Below, one piece after another: positions 45,618-57,894 of a stretch of 64,000 bases of DNA. A program made the position numbers and the translations under genes. The notes under the pieces were generated by a model that was given only the letters and a program-made list of their open reading frames with translations, made no database searches and was not told the origin of the DNA. The DNA lies in the NCBI RefSeq assembly GCF_016906535.1, contig NC_057371.1, positions 558,001 to 622,000 of the forward strand, given 5' to 3'. This stretch comes from Rhizoctonia solani (Eukaryota > Basidiomycota > Agaricomycetes > Cantharellales > Ceratobasidiaceae). Positions within the stretch are counted from its first letter, which is position 1. Each line of letters begins with the position of its first letter.

Positions 45618-48154
45618 ATGTCTGCTGATGCACAAGTGCCAACTAAATATGATGAGGACGTATATCTTATTGTTGTACCGGATCCAGGGAAAAGCCAAGG
45701 AATTGACATTGACCCAATTGAGTATGCTGACAAGAACGTGAGCAGATTCATGCGCACCCCAAGGCTGTTTGTCTTTTAACAAAAAGATACTAGAGAACCG
45801 ATACTCACTTATTTTGGATTAAAATAGGCGACGGAGGGGATATCATAGGTCGCACTGACCAGTACCACAACCCAAGTCAACGGTAAAATACCTGCTATGT
45901 CTTTGTTAAGTAACTGTGTTAATAACGGCTTATGATGCTAGAATCGGGGCAATAAAAATTTCCAATCGACCTCCCTTCAGGATTAATAACAAGATTGCAG
46001 GCCCAGGAAAGCATCTAGAACATGAGCTATTACAACACCATGAGATGGGTGGCATGCTCCCTGGAGGTTCTTGTAAGTTATTTAAGTGCCGTAAATCTTA
46101 TCCTCAACAAAACACGATTTAATAGCAGAGTGGCATGCTTTGTACGGGGACAATCGACTTGCGGAGAGCCTTAATAAAGAATTGCGATCGCTTGTTGATC
46201 AGGGAATACTATACCCACTTGCCCTGAACGGTGGTAGACGCGACAAATCCACGGCAACGAATCCTACTGAGTGGGATAAGGTTGTAACATCTTTGAGGAG
46301 TATAATTACGCCGGAGAATCAAGGTCCGGGAAAAAATAAGAATCGACCGCGTCGTAAGAAAACCCCATCAATTTCAATTGTTGTCACACCAAGTCCACAT
46401 GCACGGGCCTTCAATCATGGATTCCAAGTAAGTGTTGAAGTTAAGACCGATGGAAATAGTTACTCACCCTATAGTAGATTGGAAAGGGTATATACCAGTA
46501 TTGGGTCAAAATTGATACGCACCACACGCAAAACGAGACAGTTTATCCCCTGATTACAAGTACTTATCAAACGGAGCTACCCGATTTCGGGTGCGTCGAC
46601 TTTTATCCATCTGGTTGATAGCCTTATTGATCCTGAACGGAACAAAGGTATAATTCGTACTTCCTGACCAAACGTGACATTCCAAACAATTCAAGCGTGA
46701 AGGCTGCGCATTTAGCAGAGTGTGAATCGAGGCTCAAGTACTTGAGGACAGGATTGGGTACATGGGGAATCATGAGCATGCCAAGTAAGATTCATAGAGA
46801 TTGCTATAAATATACACCGATACTAACGACCAACCGACTGATTTGAACTAGCTAACCAGGAGAAAGGCACTTGGTTCTCCGTTGATTTAGATACCTCATT
46901 GCTTAATCAGAACAAAGTCCAGGGAGCAAAGAGGTTTTTGCGGATGTTCGTCGCAAAGTTTCATCTGGAGCAACAAGAATTCAAGGAGCGGCTCGGACAA
47001 CTAACAAAACCGGAAGATGAAGAGAATGACAAGGACAAAAGTAACAAGGATACAAGCGGCAACAATGAAGACAGTGATGATTTTGCATCTGACGCGAGTG
47101 GAGAGGACGGTGACGGCAACGATGGACCTAGGGAGACCAAAAAACACAAAGAATACTCGAATAAGATGAACAAAGGGGGGAAATATGACAATGAACAATA
47201 CGAGGGAGCCTCCGAGTCGGGTCCAAAACGGGGACAGGCGCTCTCTGGGATGTATAGCCTGGGCGGGACCACCAAATCTAAAATGGGCGTAAAAGCTGCT
47301 CAATTAGGTACCAACCGAGGGCTATCCAGTAGCAACGCATACCGAGATGGTCGCAGCAAGAAGCAAGAGATCGCTTATAAGGCTATCCAGAGACATAGAA
47401 GTCGGGAAATGTCTTTGGAAGATAGTGGCATCCGCAAAGAAGAGGATAGCGATGCAAGAGGCGTTGGTAGTGACAAAGTCCAGATGAAGGGCCAATTCTT
47501 TTACGAGAATCTTGGCTACTCTAGATCTGCGATGGAGGGTATGGAGGTAGTACATATAACGACTGATGCGATAGCAACCAGTCGAAACATAGAGGGCCCG
47601 AGTGAACACACAGCAGGATTACAGACGAGTTTTCAGGGCGTGGACAAGCTGGAACAAGAAAAAGGAAAAGATGGAGAAAGAGTAGAAAACAAACGGCAAA
47701 GTAAGAAGAAAGGAAAACAGAGGGGTCATGGTAAGTCATAATTATTGTAAGCTAGCGTGCTTTTTCGAGTTTTAATGACGCACCATCAGATACCTCAACA
47801 CCAGACCTGCATTTCAACATATACAGAAACCTTCCTACCCAATCGCGTACTGATTTAACCGATTATCACAACGTATATGATCAATACAGGTCCGATGAAG
47901 GTCAGTTATGAACATTGAAACCCCCGGATGATTAATAACATTATTGGGCACCAGCCCTCAGTAATCCAACAAGAGGGGATAAAAGAACTAAAAAGGGCAG
48001 ATTCACAACAAAGCCACTAAAGGAAGAGGATCCCGATGGTACTCGGGCAGACAGAGAGTTATCGAACGACAAGTACAGGTCGGCTCCCTCGAAATATCTC
48101 AACGTGGAGCACTCAAGAGGACGCAAAAGTAGCCAGGGTTCTCGTGTCCCATAG
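45618..48154 (+). CDS. Multi-exon hypothetical protein with highly charged C-terminal half
   Basis: Not recognised. Exons can be chained: 45618-45737 (MSADAQVPTKYDEDVYLIVV), one beginning RTDTHLFWIKIGDGGDIIGR near 45793, one from about 45942 (IGAIKISNRPPFRI, LEHELLQHHEMGGMLPGGS), one from about 46128 (EWHALYGDNRLAESLNKELR), one from 46477 (IGKGIYQYWVKIDTHHTQNE, VYPLITSTYQTELP), one near 46690-46790 (LAECESRLKYLRTGLGTWGI), a long one from about 46854 to 47731, then two more to the TAG at 48152-48154. The last 350 residues are very rich in Lys, Glu, Ser and Gly (EEDSDARG, KKKGKQRGHG) and look disordered. No signal peptide or membrane segment. The join at about 46610-46700 is not settled. The N-terminal 220 residues look globular and could be a novel domain. 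Confidence 0.62.
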
Positions 48155-49237
48155 AACCAATAATGATAAGTCGGGAGCTGCGATTGATCAATGCCTTGAA
48201 TATTATCATTAGAATCTTGCGGCCTCCCGGCTCGGGTATATATATGATATACTAGGACACCGTATAATACAACAAATGAGACCCCTGGCCAACTTAAGGG
48301 ACGTAATTGGTGCGTTCTATAAACACAAGGTGTGATTGATAACTTGACCAACTTCAAAACATCCGCCCGATAGCTATAGCCACACTAACCACATCAATAA
48401 GTTTCAAATGGCCAAGCGCAGTCCACACAAGCTCAAAATGGTTAAGTGTATACGGGGAAACAATTTTGCACTGTTCTATTGTATTTCTGATTCTTCCAAA
48501 CATCAGAACGTAGTGAAAAGCTAGGAAATTCTTGCGCTCATGTGACGCTCGAGTCTTGGAAGGACATGGAGTAGATTAGGACATTGTGGTGGTCATTGGG
48601 AATTTCGCAATCGCAGTAGCTGATGAAATCTTGATGAGCCAGATCCCCAAAAGGACAAATGAGGTATCGTTGTCCATCAGAGCTCACTTCCCACCACGAC
48701 CCGAACCGTGCGCAGTTGTTCAAGAATACCAACCAGCGACAAGCCCATATGATGCGACAAAAGACAAAAGTTCAGAAAAGGAAGTTTAGCCCAGGAACAA
48801 TCATGATCATATGGCGCACCTCCAAGTTACCACGCGCCATGAATTTACGTATATTTCCACCACGCCGATCCATCGGCCTATCATACACTAACCTCAAGGC
48901 TCAAAACGGTGCCACCGATCCAACCCTGAGCCTCATCCCAGGACCCAGAGCAACAGTCAGGTAGTCAAGTGCGGCAAGCGCGAGTAATATTTGTGTTTAA
49001 TGTAAACCGAGCGAACAATCAATCGCTCACATGGTAATCACCACGAAACAAATTAAAAGTAAATCATGCACAGCACACTGAGAAACCAGAAAGAAAGAAA
49101 AAAACGAAAAAGGGTCAAAAGCGTGGGGGGTAACTCGATACAGGTAGACTAGGTATTATGAATATGATGATAAATAGGGACAGGTCGTGGGAGTTGGTCC
49201 ATTAGCCGAAGTTCAAATCGTTGGATTAGAATAGAAA
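48155..49237. other. Intergenic, no gene seen
   Basis: 3' flanks of two converging genes. Frames at 48586-48964 show no motif. Confidence 0.45.
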
Positions 49238-50161
49238 CTAATTCGTGTCCATTTCGTTTTCGGGTAGCACAGGCGACGACATCCTAATAGCGATATCAAA
49301 ATAGCTAGGATCGACAGTGTTGCCATTATTGGATACGAGCGGGCTGCGAGTAGGTCGCGGCTGCTTGAGAGTGTTCCCGAATGAAAACTTGTGCAATCCA
49401 AGCTCGATCGCACCGGGCGTTAAAACAGGGAGCACATTGGGCGAAGGCGTCAACGCTGGTGAAAGTGAATTGGGAGAGGGGAAAGAAGTGTTTAGGGTCA
49501 ATGCAGGGATCACTGAAGGGGGTGCTGGCAACGGTGTCGTTGGGGGTGGTTTGCGTGCGATGGGCGGGCGTTTCCTATTGTATCTATTCATTGAATTTTA
49601 TTCAGTCATTTTGAGAGATTGAATGACGTACCTGGACTTTGGTGTGTTCTCAGCGCCCTCGAAGCTCCTCTCTCCGAGCGCATCAAGGCTACAGGTCCGA
49701 CGCTCCTTGATGGAGCTTGAACCATGTGGATGTGCATGAGTGCTGAGCGATTGAACCAGATTATGAGTACGCCCTGAGAGATGGGCCGCCCTGGTCGGAC
49801 TCTTGATTGCCGTAATAGGATTGTGAGATAACGTCAGCGACGATCTTCGTCTTCTTAAGACACGAGGCGAGGGTGGCATAGAAGCAGAAGTAGGTGTTGT
49901 CGCAGAAGGCGGGTTCGTTGCAGGCACCGTGCGAGCCGAGTGAGTTCGCAGCGCAGCCAGCTTTGGGCGTCGAGAGCGGGACGAGGCAGGCACTACAAGC
50001 GTGGCCGAGCCGATATAACTAGGTTCAAACGGAGTGTGGGGAGCAGTCGACATTGGTGTGGGGGTCGTTGATCGACTCTCTGTAGCTGGAACATCCGTAG
50101 AAAGAAACAGTCCAGTCGCGAAGAGGCGAGAATAGCCAGGGGGAGATGCAGTAGTCATCAT
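49238..50161 (-). CDS. Ser/Pro/Arg-rich conserved hypothetical protein
   Basis: Two exons: 50161 to about 49631 and about 49583 to 49238, joined through a 48-nt intron (donor GTACGT) to read KSRYNRKRPPIARKPPP. The protein begins MMTTASPPGYSRLFATGLFL, is rich in Ser, Thr and Pro, and holds a basic motif (RVLRRRRSSLTLSHNPITAI then KSPTRAAHLSGR) that I recall as conserved in hypothetical proteins of Agaricomycetes. Composition suggests disorder; RRRSS-type sites suggest phosphorylation. No domain, signal or membrane segment. The upstream ATG at 50209 is possible but adds a non-conserved stretch. Confidence 0.7.
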
Positions 50162-52297
50162 CAGAGCTGAAGTGATAGAGCAAATGTTAGCGGGTCCAGG
50201 GGAAGGCACGAGTATTTAAGCCAATCGCCGCGAGGCCAGGGCTTTGTACTTACCTGTGCTGCAATTACCACTTGTTTCAGGGTTTGAGATTCAGATTTAG
50301 CCAGCAATCGCACTTGGAAGTATAATAGGAAAACAGACAAAATAGGGAATAGAAATAGACTATAGTAAGGTGTGGTGGTTGGGTTGAGTTTAAAGCAGGG
50401 ACTGGTGCGGGCGCTTGACCCGGGCTTCCTTTTCTAGTCCCGCGCCTCAATTGACATCACCCGCCCCACACACACACCCACGCCGCTTGTTTCATCTGCT
50501 TGGAAACGGCAACCGTATGTCCAAGAATGACGCAGGCGCAGCCGATAATTACATTATGCTGTCTCTTGATACCGTCACTCACTCGACACATACAAAGACA
50601 CACGTCGACAGTATGTATCAAATCTCAATAACCCGGAACGCTCATCAGCCATGAGAGTTCTTAAGTCTTGATTTAAGCTCGCATACTCGTCTCTTGGCTC
50701 GTGTATCCAGGTCCCGTAGTGACCGGGTTGGGCTCGCTTGCTCCGGAACAGGTAACCGCCCCTGTAACTCACACTCCGACCCCTACCCGGCTCTTGTTTT
50801 GAAACAGTGATCGGCCAAGAGAAGAAAAAAAAAAACTTGTAAAAAAATACAGTCTGAAACGGCGCATAAACTAACGATATGTCGGGTGATCCGCCCTTTC
50901 ATTTCAAGCCTGCAGCGGGGGGCGAATTTCAGTTTGTTTCGCTGGAGGACACGAGGTCCAGGGAAATTACGGGAAAAAGTAAATCACATTTGCCTTTTAT
51001 GATGATATTTGTGTGCCATAGATCAAGGGATGAAGAGGGTGACAAATCGTTGCTGACTCGATGAGATTAGTTGTTATGACTATTGATCACACTACTCGCT
51101 GTGGCTATAATGTGGGCATTTTTGGATGATATATCAGAACGATGTGGCCAGGATCGTGAGTCAGCTTGAGCTGGCAATCGGAGCGGGATCTGGAGAAGGT
51201 GGAGCCGGTGGTGCTAAAATTTGTCAGGCATAAGATCTAGGGCCGAGCTTGTTGGGCGGAATTACGTCTTAAAATCCTGATCTGACATGGACGCCACTGG
51301 CTCATCGATCACTCGGCCCCGAACCCGAAGACGCTTGGCTCTTGTACAGTACGGATATCTTCACGAGAGCCCAGACTCGAGGTGAATTCAAATGAGAAGT
51401 AGAGGGGGAGAGGTACATCGGGCGGAGAAACAAGACAGTTTGTCGGGAGATAGAATGCCATGGCAATCGCTGACAACCTAGTCGATGCTATAGGGACTCG
51501 ATCTCGTATGGCTAAAATAGCATCGGCCCTGGGGAGTATACATCGATAAACTTCCGAAAACTAAACGCAAGGACACGGAGGTGGCACGGATTCATTTATT
51601 GTAGCCCTCGATAGAGTACAGAAGTATTGGACCAGGCGGCACAGTAATGCTTGGATCTTGCATACCGTCTTAGTGTGGACTATGTCCAAGGATAATCAGG
51701 CTACATTTGTAACGGTCACATGGATCTACTCAGGCAATGGGGCCAAATCCTCTTAATATATACATGGATAGGAGCATGGGCTGTTCGGAACCCACAAATA
51801 ATCAAGGCTGCATTGATAGAGTACTGTGTCAATGCCGCAAAAGTTGCGCATATACGTAACTTGCACTCGGAAGCACTTCAACTTTGAGTTCGATCGCTTT
51901 CCTTGTTCGGGTATACGTACGCAAGCATCCTTCACTGTTATCCTTCTTTTGTTTACCATTATGTGTATCAATAGAATGTCCAAGGTTGACACTAGGCGTT
52001 TTCGTCTGATGATCTGGTTCATCTGTTTGATTACTGGACCTCCACAGAAACATGCTCTTCTTTCGGTTGACTTCGGGCTCATCCGAAATGCATTCAAATA
52101 TGTAAAATGGGGAAGATTCCATAGAAACAACATGTCTAAAGTCGCATACACTTTTCTTCAGTTTACAACAATGCGTACACACCGTTCGGTCCCGATAAAA
52201 AGTAATGCCAATGAGTTTGAGTACAATTTTCAAAATTCTTTTGATTGTCTACTCGGTTCGTACTACTCATTGTATGATATTATGTCACCCCAGCAAG
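50162..52297. other. Long intergenic region, one doubtful small frame
   Basis: A small plus-strand frame at 50879-51064 begins MSGDPPFHFKPAAGGEFQFV and meets a GTAAAT donor-like site, with an acceptor-like CATAG near 51021; it may be a short gene but has no known motif. Opposed frames at 51753-52317 on both strands look non-coding. Confidence 0.4.
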
Positions 52298-53141
52298 CTA
52301 TGTATTTCTTTGGATAGAGTACATTATCAAAACAATCATACTGCACCCACACGTACGTTGACCATCCCATAAGCAAACAGCGCACTTGCAATCGCTATTG
52401 AATTGATCCTCACCTGGATCTGGTAAATTGCCTGTTCTCTTGAAATATAGTGGAATAACCGAGTTCACGGTAGTATTGGGACGCAAGAACGCCTTGGTCG
52501 TTGCTATTGTTAGATGGTTGTATCAGGGAGATAGCATACACACATACCGGGCTAGAGTTGGACGGACCATGATTACAGTCGAGGTAGAAATCTCTGGATG
52601 AGGCTGGCAGCACACTAGACAAAACTTTCAGTGGGCGGACAGAAACCACATATTAAAATGGCGCTTACAAGAAGTATACCTCTCCAGCCGCGGATGTAGC
52701 GTTATTGATGTTCCAGCGGCTGAGAATTAATAGATTTGTTTCAGTGCCATTGTCACCACGGACTTGAACTCCTCCTGCCGCCGGCGATGGATATCCTAGG
52801 TCTGAGTCCTTAAAAGACAGACTCGTAATAGTATATTCAACTCCAGTTGGGGCTTTTCTAACTTCCCACTATGTAGGACTATCATAAACGTTATCATGGG
52901 GATGCACATTGGTCAAGCATACCTGCGGGGAACGAGATTCGTTCAAATAACGACTGAAAGTAGCATTCGCATTCGGAGAGTTGATTGCTAAAAATCGGCG
53001 TCCCGGGGCGTCCGCTTTAATATTATCCGGGCGTAATGGGTCACAGGAAATACGATATGTGCCATCACGAAGGAAGTCTGCAGAGATGATAGGGGCAAAC
53101 GCAACCAAGGTGACGAGAGAAGAGATGGTAAATCGAACCAT
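52298..53141 (-). CDS. Small secreted protein, paralogue of the gene at 33945-34675
   Basis: Signal peptide (FTISSLVTLVAFAPIISA) then DFLRDGTYRISCDP. Exons: 53141 to 52924; one beginning WEVRKAPTGVEYTITSLSFK (to about 52673, ending AAGEVYFF); one near 52620-52546 (LPASSRDFYLDCNHGPSNSS); and a last one starting AFLRPNTTVNSVIPLYF. Intron positions and phases match the copy 18 kb away: before the W-x-V exon, after a hydrophobic turn, and before A-(F/Y)-L-R. The last intron is GT-AG here and GC-AG there. The C-terminus runs into a Cys-rich stretch (CKCAVCLW) to the TAG at 52298, but a further splice near GATCCAG/GTGAGG could end it sooner. Beta-trefoil-like fold is a guess; function unknown. Confidence 0.7.
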
Positions 53142-54268
53142 TGTAGTTGGTGTATGGAGCTGGAGGTGTGATGTTCTTAATGCTTTTATACAGCTTCCTA
53201 GTATAAGAGCACGGAGAACTAACCAACACAGTTTGGGTTAGCATACCTTGAGTATGAGGCAAGCTTGACGTAGGAAGTTTCTCGAAACAGCTTAACTGAT
53301 AATTGGACCGAACAGAAGCTACTGAATATTTGTACTACCATTCGAGCGGATCAGACAGATTTATATTGCCTGTGTCATAATGTCATGAATAAGTACAGCA
53401 GTGAACGAGAAGAGCGGAAGGGTGGGTTTGACAGTGTGAGTCGACGTGCTTCTGATGGCGAGGTAGGTTCGTATGGATGTTTACTTGATCAGCAAGCGAA
53501 GAGGGCGGTGTAGAATCATGGGGTAATGATAATTACTGGGGCTTTCTGTCAAAGACTTTCTAGCCTCTTATGAATCGGAAGAGAATGTTAATACAGAACA
53601 CAGGTGGCCGTGGAAGTTCTTTGAATTTCCTAAATCATTACTCGAAATCATCTTTGAGCGCGGAAAAGTGATATTACAGTATTGGACCCGGAGGGATAGT
53701 GGAACATATATATGTATAGTCGTTTGGTGATCGCAGTTCTTCAAGCTGTATTGGGCAGTATAATTATATTGGCTTTGGGCTGTATTCAAACAAACCGATT
53801 CTACTAATGAGCGCGTTGACCAGGTCGCAAAGAAGCGAGATTTCCTTACGAGAAATCCTCATATTCTTCGCAACAATTAATCAGTGGCGGGGACGTAAGG
53901 GCAGTGTGTGAGAATGGCTAAAAATCGCTTTTAATAATAGTTTTGAAGATATCGTACATTATGAGCCCCATTTAAACGGCATCACGAATCCGATGAGCTT
54001 CAAGTTCCAAGTTTAAAAGATAATTTATGGTGTCAAGTTTAATATACACGATCCCCCCTAGCATGATGGCGTATTCAGCTATGTTCTATCTCATTCGTCG
54101 TCGAGAGATTGGAGCTATCATTAGAGTTGCTCTTGGAAGAGACCAGCAGGGTGTCGTACGACCAAATGCAGCATATACTTATCGACATCTCGAATTTCAA
54201 ACGTGCATCAACATTCAACCATAAAATACACAGGGTGTCAATGTCAATAATCCCATAGAGCCAATAAA
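53142..54268. other. Intergenic, no gene seen
   Basis: Short frames only (53568-53789, 54027-54224). Confidence 0.45.
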
Positions 54269-55663
54269 TTAAACCGATCCGAGCTCGACAGCCGCCGCAG
54301 TTGCGAGCTTGGCAAACTCCAACGAGTGGGTCCAGGAGAAACCGTTGACAGAGGTAGTATCGGATGAAGAGTGGATATTCGGGTTCTCGGAAACGGTAGG
54401 GGCTAGTCAGGGTTATTAGTACCTTTGGTTAAATGCACGGGGTTTTTTCGTGTGACTCACCCTCGAAGGGGAAGGCCGCAGGGTAGCCTTGAGTATTCCA
54501 GCTAGCATGATCGGAGCAAGCATAGCCACACTGCTTGTACGTCAGTCTGAGATTCAGGAACAATGGCAATTTGGGTGACGCACATAGTCGGTACCAGCAG
54601 GAATGGAGCAGTAGGCGGAGATCAACGAACGGAGGTAAGTGTTGAGGCCAGAATCAACTCGGTCGGTGACGAGAGCAATGACCTCTGTCGAACCAGGCTT
54701 GAAACTAAATTGCCGTTAGCGCTTAGTATAATTACATGTCAAACAAAACTCACTATCCAGTCATGTCCAGGTTGATCATGGCATAAACAGCCTTGCCCGA
54801 GCTCTTGTAGTTGGCCGCAATCGCCTGGGATCCAAGCAAACCAACCTCTTCGGCCGCATAGAAGTGGAACTCAACGGGGCGGGCAGGAGAAAAACCAGCA
54901 GTAACGAGAGCACGGAACACTTCTATCAAGTTTACAGTGCCGGTTCCATTGTCGTCCGCACCTGGAGCACGTCCCGAGGAGGGCGAGCTGAGGTTGATCG
55001 AATCAATATGGCAGCCAAAGATTACAGCGGCGGCAGAAGTCGAGGCGCCGTTGAACTTGGCGATAATAGATTTTTGGGCCCACGAATGGCTGTATTGGGA
55101 GACAGTAATGCCGCTCTTGCCGCTGGCAATCGAAACAAGTTGGTTGTATATCCATGTGCTAGAAGAGGAGCCGGTGCTGCTAGTATAATAACGATTGTTG
55201 TAGGATGTCAAAGTAGCGAGGTTGCTTTGCATGCGAGAAGTCGAAAGAGTGGAGATGATTGACTTGACGGTGGAACTCTTTGAAGGGGATGGATCTAATG
55301 CAAATTAGCATGGAGCGTCCTCTGCCAATGATGGAACGGTCACTTACAGGTCGCTCGCTCAACAATCGCTTTGATGCCTTTAGCCTTTTGCTCCTCGACT
55401 TGGTGGTATGTCTCAGTCAAGTCGAACTGTACCAATGTGAGTAGATGTCATTGACAGGATTGTCTGAATATACTGACAAAGCCTTTGTCTGCACGGAGGA
55501 GATCAAGCTTCTGGTCCTCTGTTGCCCAGAAGGGTGCGGTGTCCTCTGAAGTCTGAATGAGACGCAATCCCTTGGCGACATTCGCGTCAAAATCCGAGAC
55601 AGGAGCTGCGAACACAGCAGACAAGCAGATAGAGCCAAGGGCGAGCGCGCGTGTGAACTTCAT
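54269..55663 (-). CDS. Secreted M28 leucine aminopeptidase-like metallopeptidase
   Basis: Removes N-terminal residues from peptides outside the cell; two-zinc M28 fold. Start at 55663 gives a signal peptide (FTRALALGSICLSAVFAAP), followed by a pro-region containing FDLTETYHQVEEQKAKG. Zinc ligands and catalytic residues are visible: His and Asp in FGCHIDSINL, Asp in APGADDNGTGTV, the Glu pair in YAAEEVGLLGSQA, Asp in MINLDMTGY, and His in YACSDHASW. Cysteines near YCSIPAGTDYQCGYACSDH form the usual disulphide. Five introns of about 50 nt. Ends LATAAAVELGSV. A TATTTATA element lies about 50 nt upstream. Typical of extracellular LAP1-type enzymes of fungi; length about 375 residues is normal. 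Confidence 0.94.
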
Positions 55664-56126
55664 GACGACTAGTGCGAGAAACCACTATCGTCACTATTGT
55701 GGCTGTAGGCCTTATAAATATCTCATGGCTGTTCAATTCCATCGGTTGGAACACTGGTGATCGTGTGGAACAACGATGTTTCGCATTTCAAACTGATGCG
55801 TTCGTGGTGAAGCGGTGGGGTAGTCAGACATAGTCCGTGAGGCAGTTATGTCACTTGACCTCGCTGTATTGGACAGCCATGATCGTTACTGCGGAAATTC
55901 CCCTTATCGCGCTAGCCCATGCGTAGGAGAGGGTGTACATACAATGCAACCACAAGGTCGAAGATGGGACACTTGGCAAAAGAAGAGAAGGTAAAGCATG
56001 ATAGACAGCCAGATGGCTTCGAATGCATGTGGTAGTGATGTTCGTGCCAAGCATCTGTAATTCACCGGAGCAGAATAAGAAACTTAGGCAAAGCTATATA
56101 ATCTAACTGATTCATCCTGAACTCAA
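55664..56126. other. Intergenic before the tRNA gene
   Basis: Promoter side of the aminopeptidase gene; no other coding signal. Confidence 0.45.
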
Positions 56127-56207
56127 GGTTGGCTAGCTCAGTTGGTTAGAGCGTCGAGCTAATATTAGTTAACTCGAAGGTCATGGGTTCGACCCCCCTG
56201 CTGACCA
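56127..56207 (+). tRNA. tRNA-Ile (anticodon AAU) with a 7-nt intron
   Basis: Acceptor stem GGTTGGC pairs with GCTGACC (two G-U pairs), discriminator A. D-arm GCTCAGTTGGTTAGAGC, anticodon stem TCGAG/CTCGA, T-loop TTCGACC. The 14-nt anticodon loop CTAATATTAGTTAA folds to a normal 7-nt loop if TTAGTTA (56165-56171) is an intron after position 37, leaving anticodon AAU at 56161-56163. A TTTTT terminator follows at 56210-56214. One T-stem pair (U-C) is mismatched. Confidence 0.9.
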
Positions 56208-57894
56208 TATTTTTGTCCGGTACCGCTCCATTATTGATTCAGCCAAATTTGAATAACACGGCGCCAAATTACTACAGAACACAACTACGTATACCACAGC
56301 CATACACATGACTGAGCTAAACTCTGCAGCTGCTGGATGGAATTGATTTTGCATTAAACCAAGTTCGTTGGCTATATCTCTGTCCTTTCGAAAGTATTAC
56401 CGGCTACTGCTCATTAGGGCAAGCAGCCTGATGCTCTGCGGCTTTCTCGGCTTTGATAGCTATGCAGCACAACGATTACCTTGACACCGTTTATTGGTTC
56501 AGGTTTTTCCATCGAGCATGTCTGATATTAACATACTCCATTTGTTCTTGAACAAAGCACCTATTGCTATAGTTCTATTCATTGACTTATGATACTTACT
56601 TCAACCCATCATGCATATTGGACCCAACTCAGGGCTAGCAATACAGATCAATGCGGCTGAGAGTGAACCTCTTGATTTTTTTGTACGCCTGACATTCACT
56701 TATCCTTGGTACACTGATAACTTCCTCCTACCAGTGACCCTTCCACGAAACCGCACCTCTCTTCTTCTTCAAATTAAAATCAATTCTGTAGTCCATCAAC
56801 TCAATTTATAATGAAAGTTCCTACAATGACGTCATGCATCCACTTGCTGGACTCACTCGTATCTAGGCACCACCAAAAAATCAGTCACAGGACTCGAATT
56901 ACAATAAAGATAAAAGTTTCCGAGTGCAAATTATAACCGAGGTCATGTCAAGCACCGTCCCCATAAAATCAAGTTGTACATGCCTAGCTACCCAATCTAC
57001 ATAAACTATGCAGCCGGTATAACAGTTATTCGAAGGCCTGGTATGGCGCACTTCTGCGAACCTCGCGTGTATGCTGTACTTGGATCCGCTCTCTACGGAT
57101 TACGAAGACGACCTAGCATTATGGAAGCTGAGTTGATGACCCCCGTTGTTAGCTACACCTGCAGTATTTGCAACTCGCGGGCACCGAGTCGGAGCTGAAA
57201 TGGAGCGACAAACGTTGGTGGTCGGTTTGCCAACGGTCTGAAACGACTCGTTAATCGCAGAATTTCTCTCCAACAGTGGTGTTTTTAGCTTGGATACATA
57301 TAGTGATATTAATCAAAGAATAATCACCCCAATGTAACTGTTATTGCTAATGAGAATAAAACGTAGTAACCTATGACATCAGACATACGCATGTCAAAAC
57401 TGACTGGTACTTTTCAAAGAGACGTTAGCAAGATTCTCTCCTTTGGAAGTCCTTTCGTTTTTGGTTTACATATTTGCCAGTAGCATACGTGGAATTCGGT
57501 ATTATTTTGTTGTTGTAAACTGCGAGGGTTGGTCTACTTACGGTTGCTAGCAGATGCTTACATAATCAAGGATTTCGCTGGACCGAACTACTCAAGCTTT
57601 GATGTAGAAGGAACCGGTCGCAATTGTTGCCCTTGGTGATTAGCTAGCGTGGTTGTCGCGTGGCAAAAGAATCCTCCGAAGCGGCCGATTCCAAGTTCTT
57701 CGTTACTTCTTCATTTGAGTCGTTGCAAGTAAATTGTACCCCCGTCCACGTTGGAACGCGTACTCGTGGGGTATATAACCGAGTAATTCAGCGCGAAATC
57801 AACTCAGAACAATTTCTTTTCTCACACTCTCTTCTGTCCATTTCGCTCATTCATTTTTGCGCACTTTCTTTCGACACCTTTACACGCATTCGTT
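56208..57894. other. Long intergenic region
   Basis: Contains the AA9 promoter (TATATAA at 57772-57778) at the right end. Frames at 56611-57198 have no motif. Confidence 0.45.
57772..57778 (+). promoter_or_regulatory. TATA box of the AA9 gene
   Basis: TATATAA 117 nt before the ATG, followed by a pyrimidine-rich leader. Confidence 0.5.

Noticed and set aside
50879..51064. Small protein starting MSGDPPFHF
   Set aside because: Too short and without relatives or clear exons; noted only as doubtful.
51753..52317. Overlapping open frames on both strands
   Set aside because: Neither strand shows motifs or splice signals; probably chance openness.
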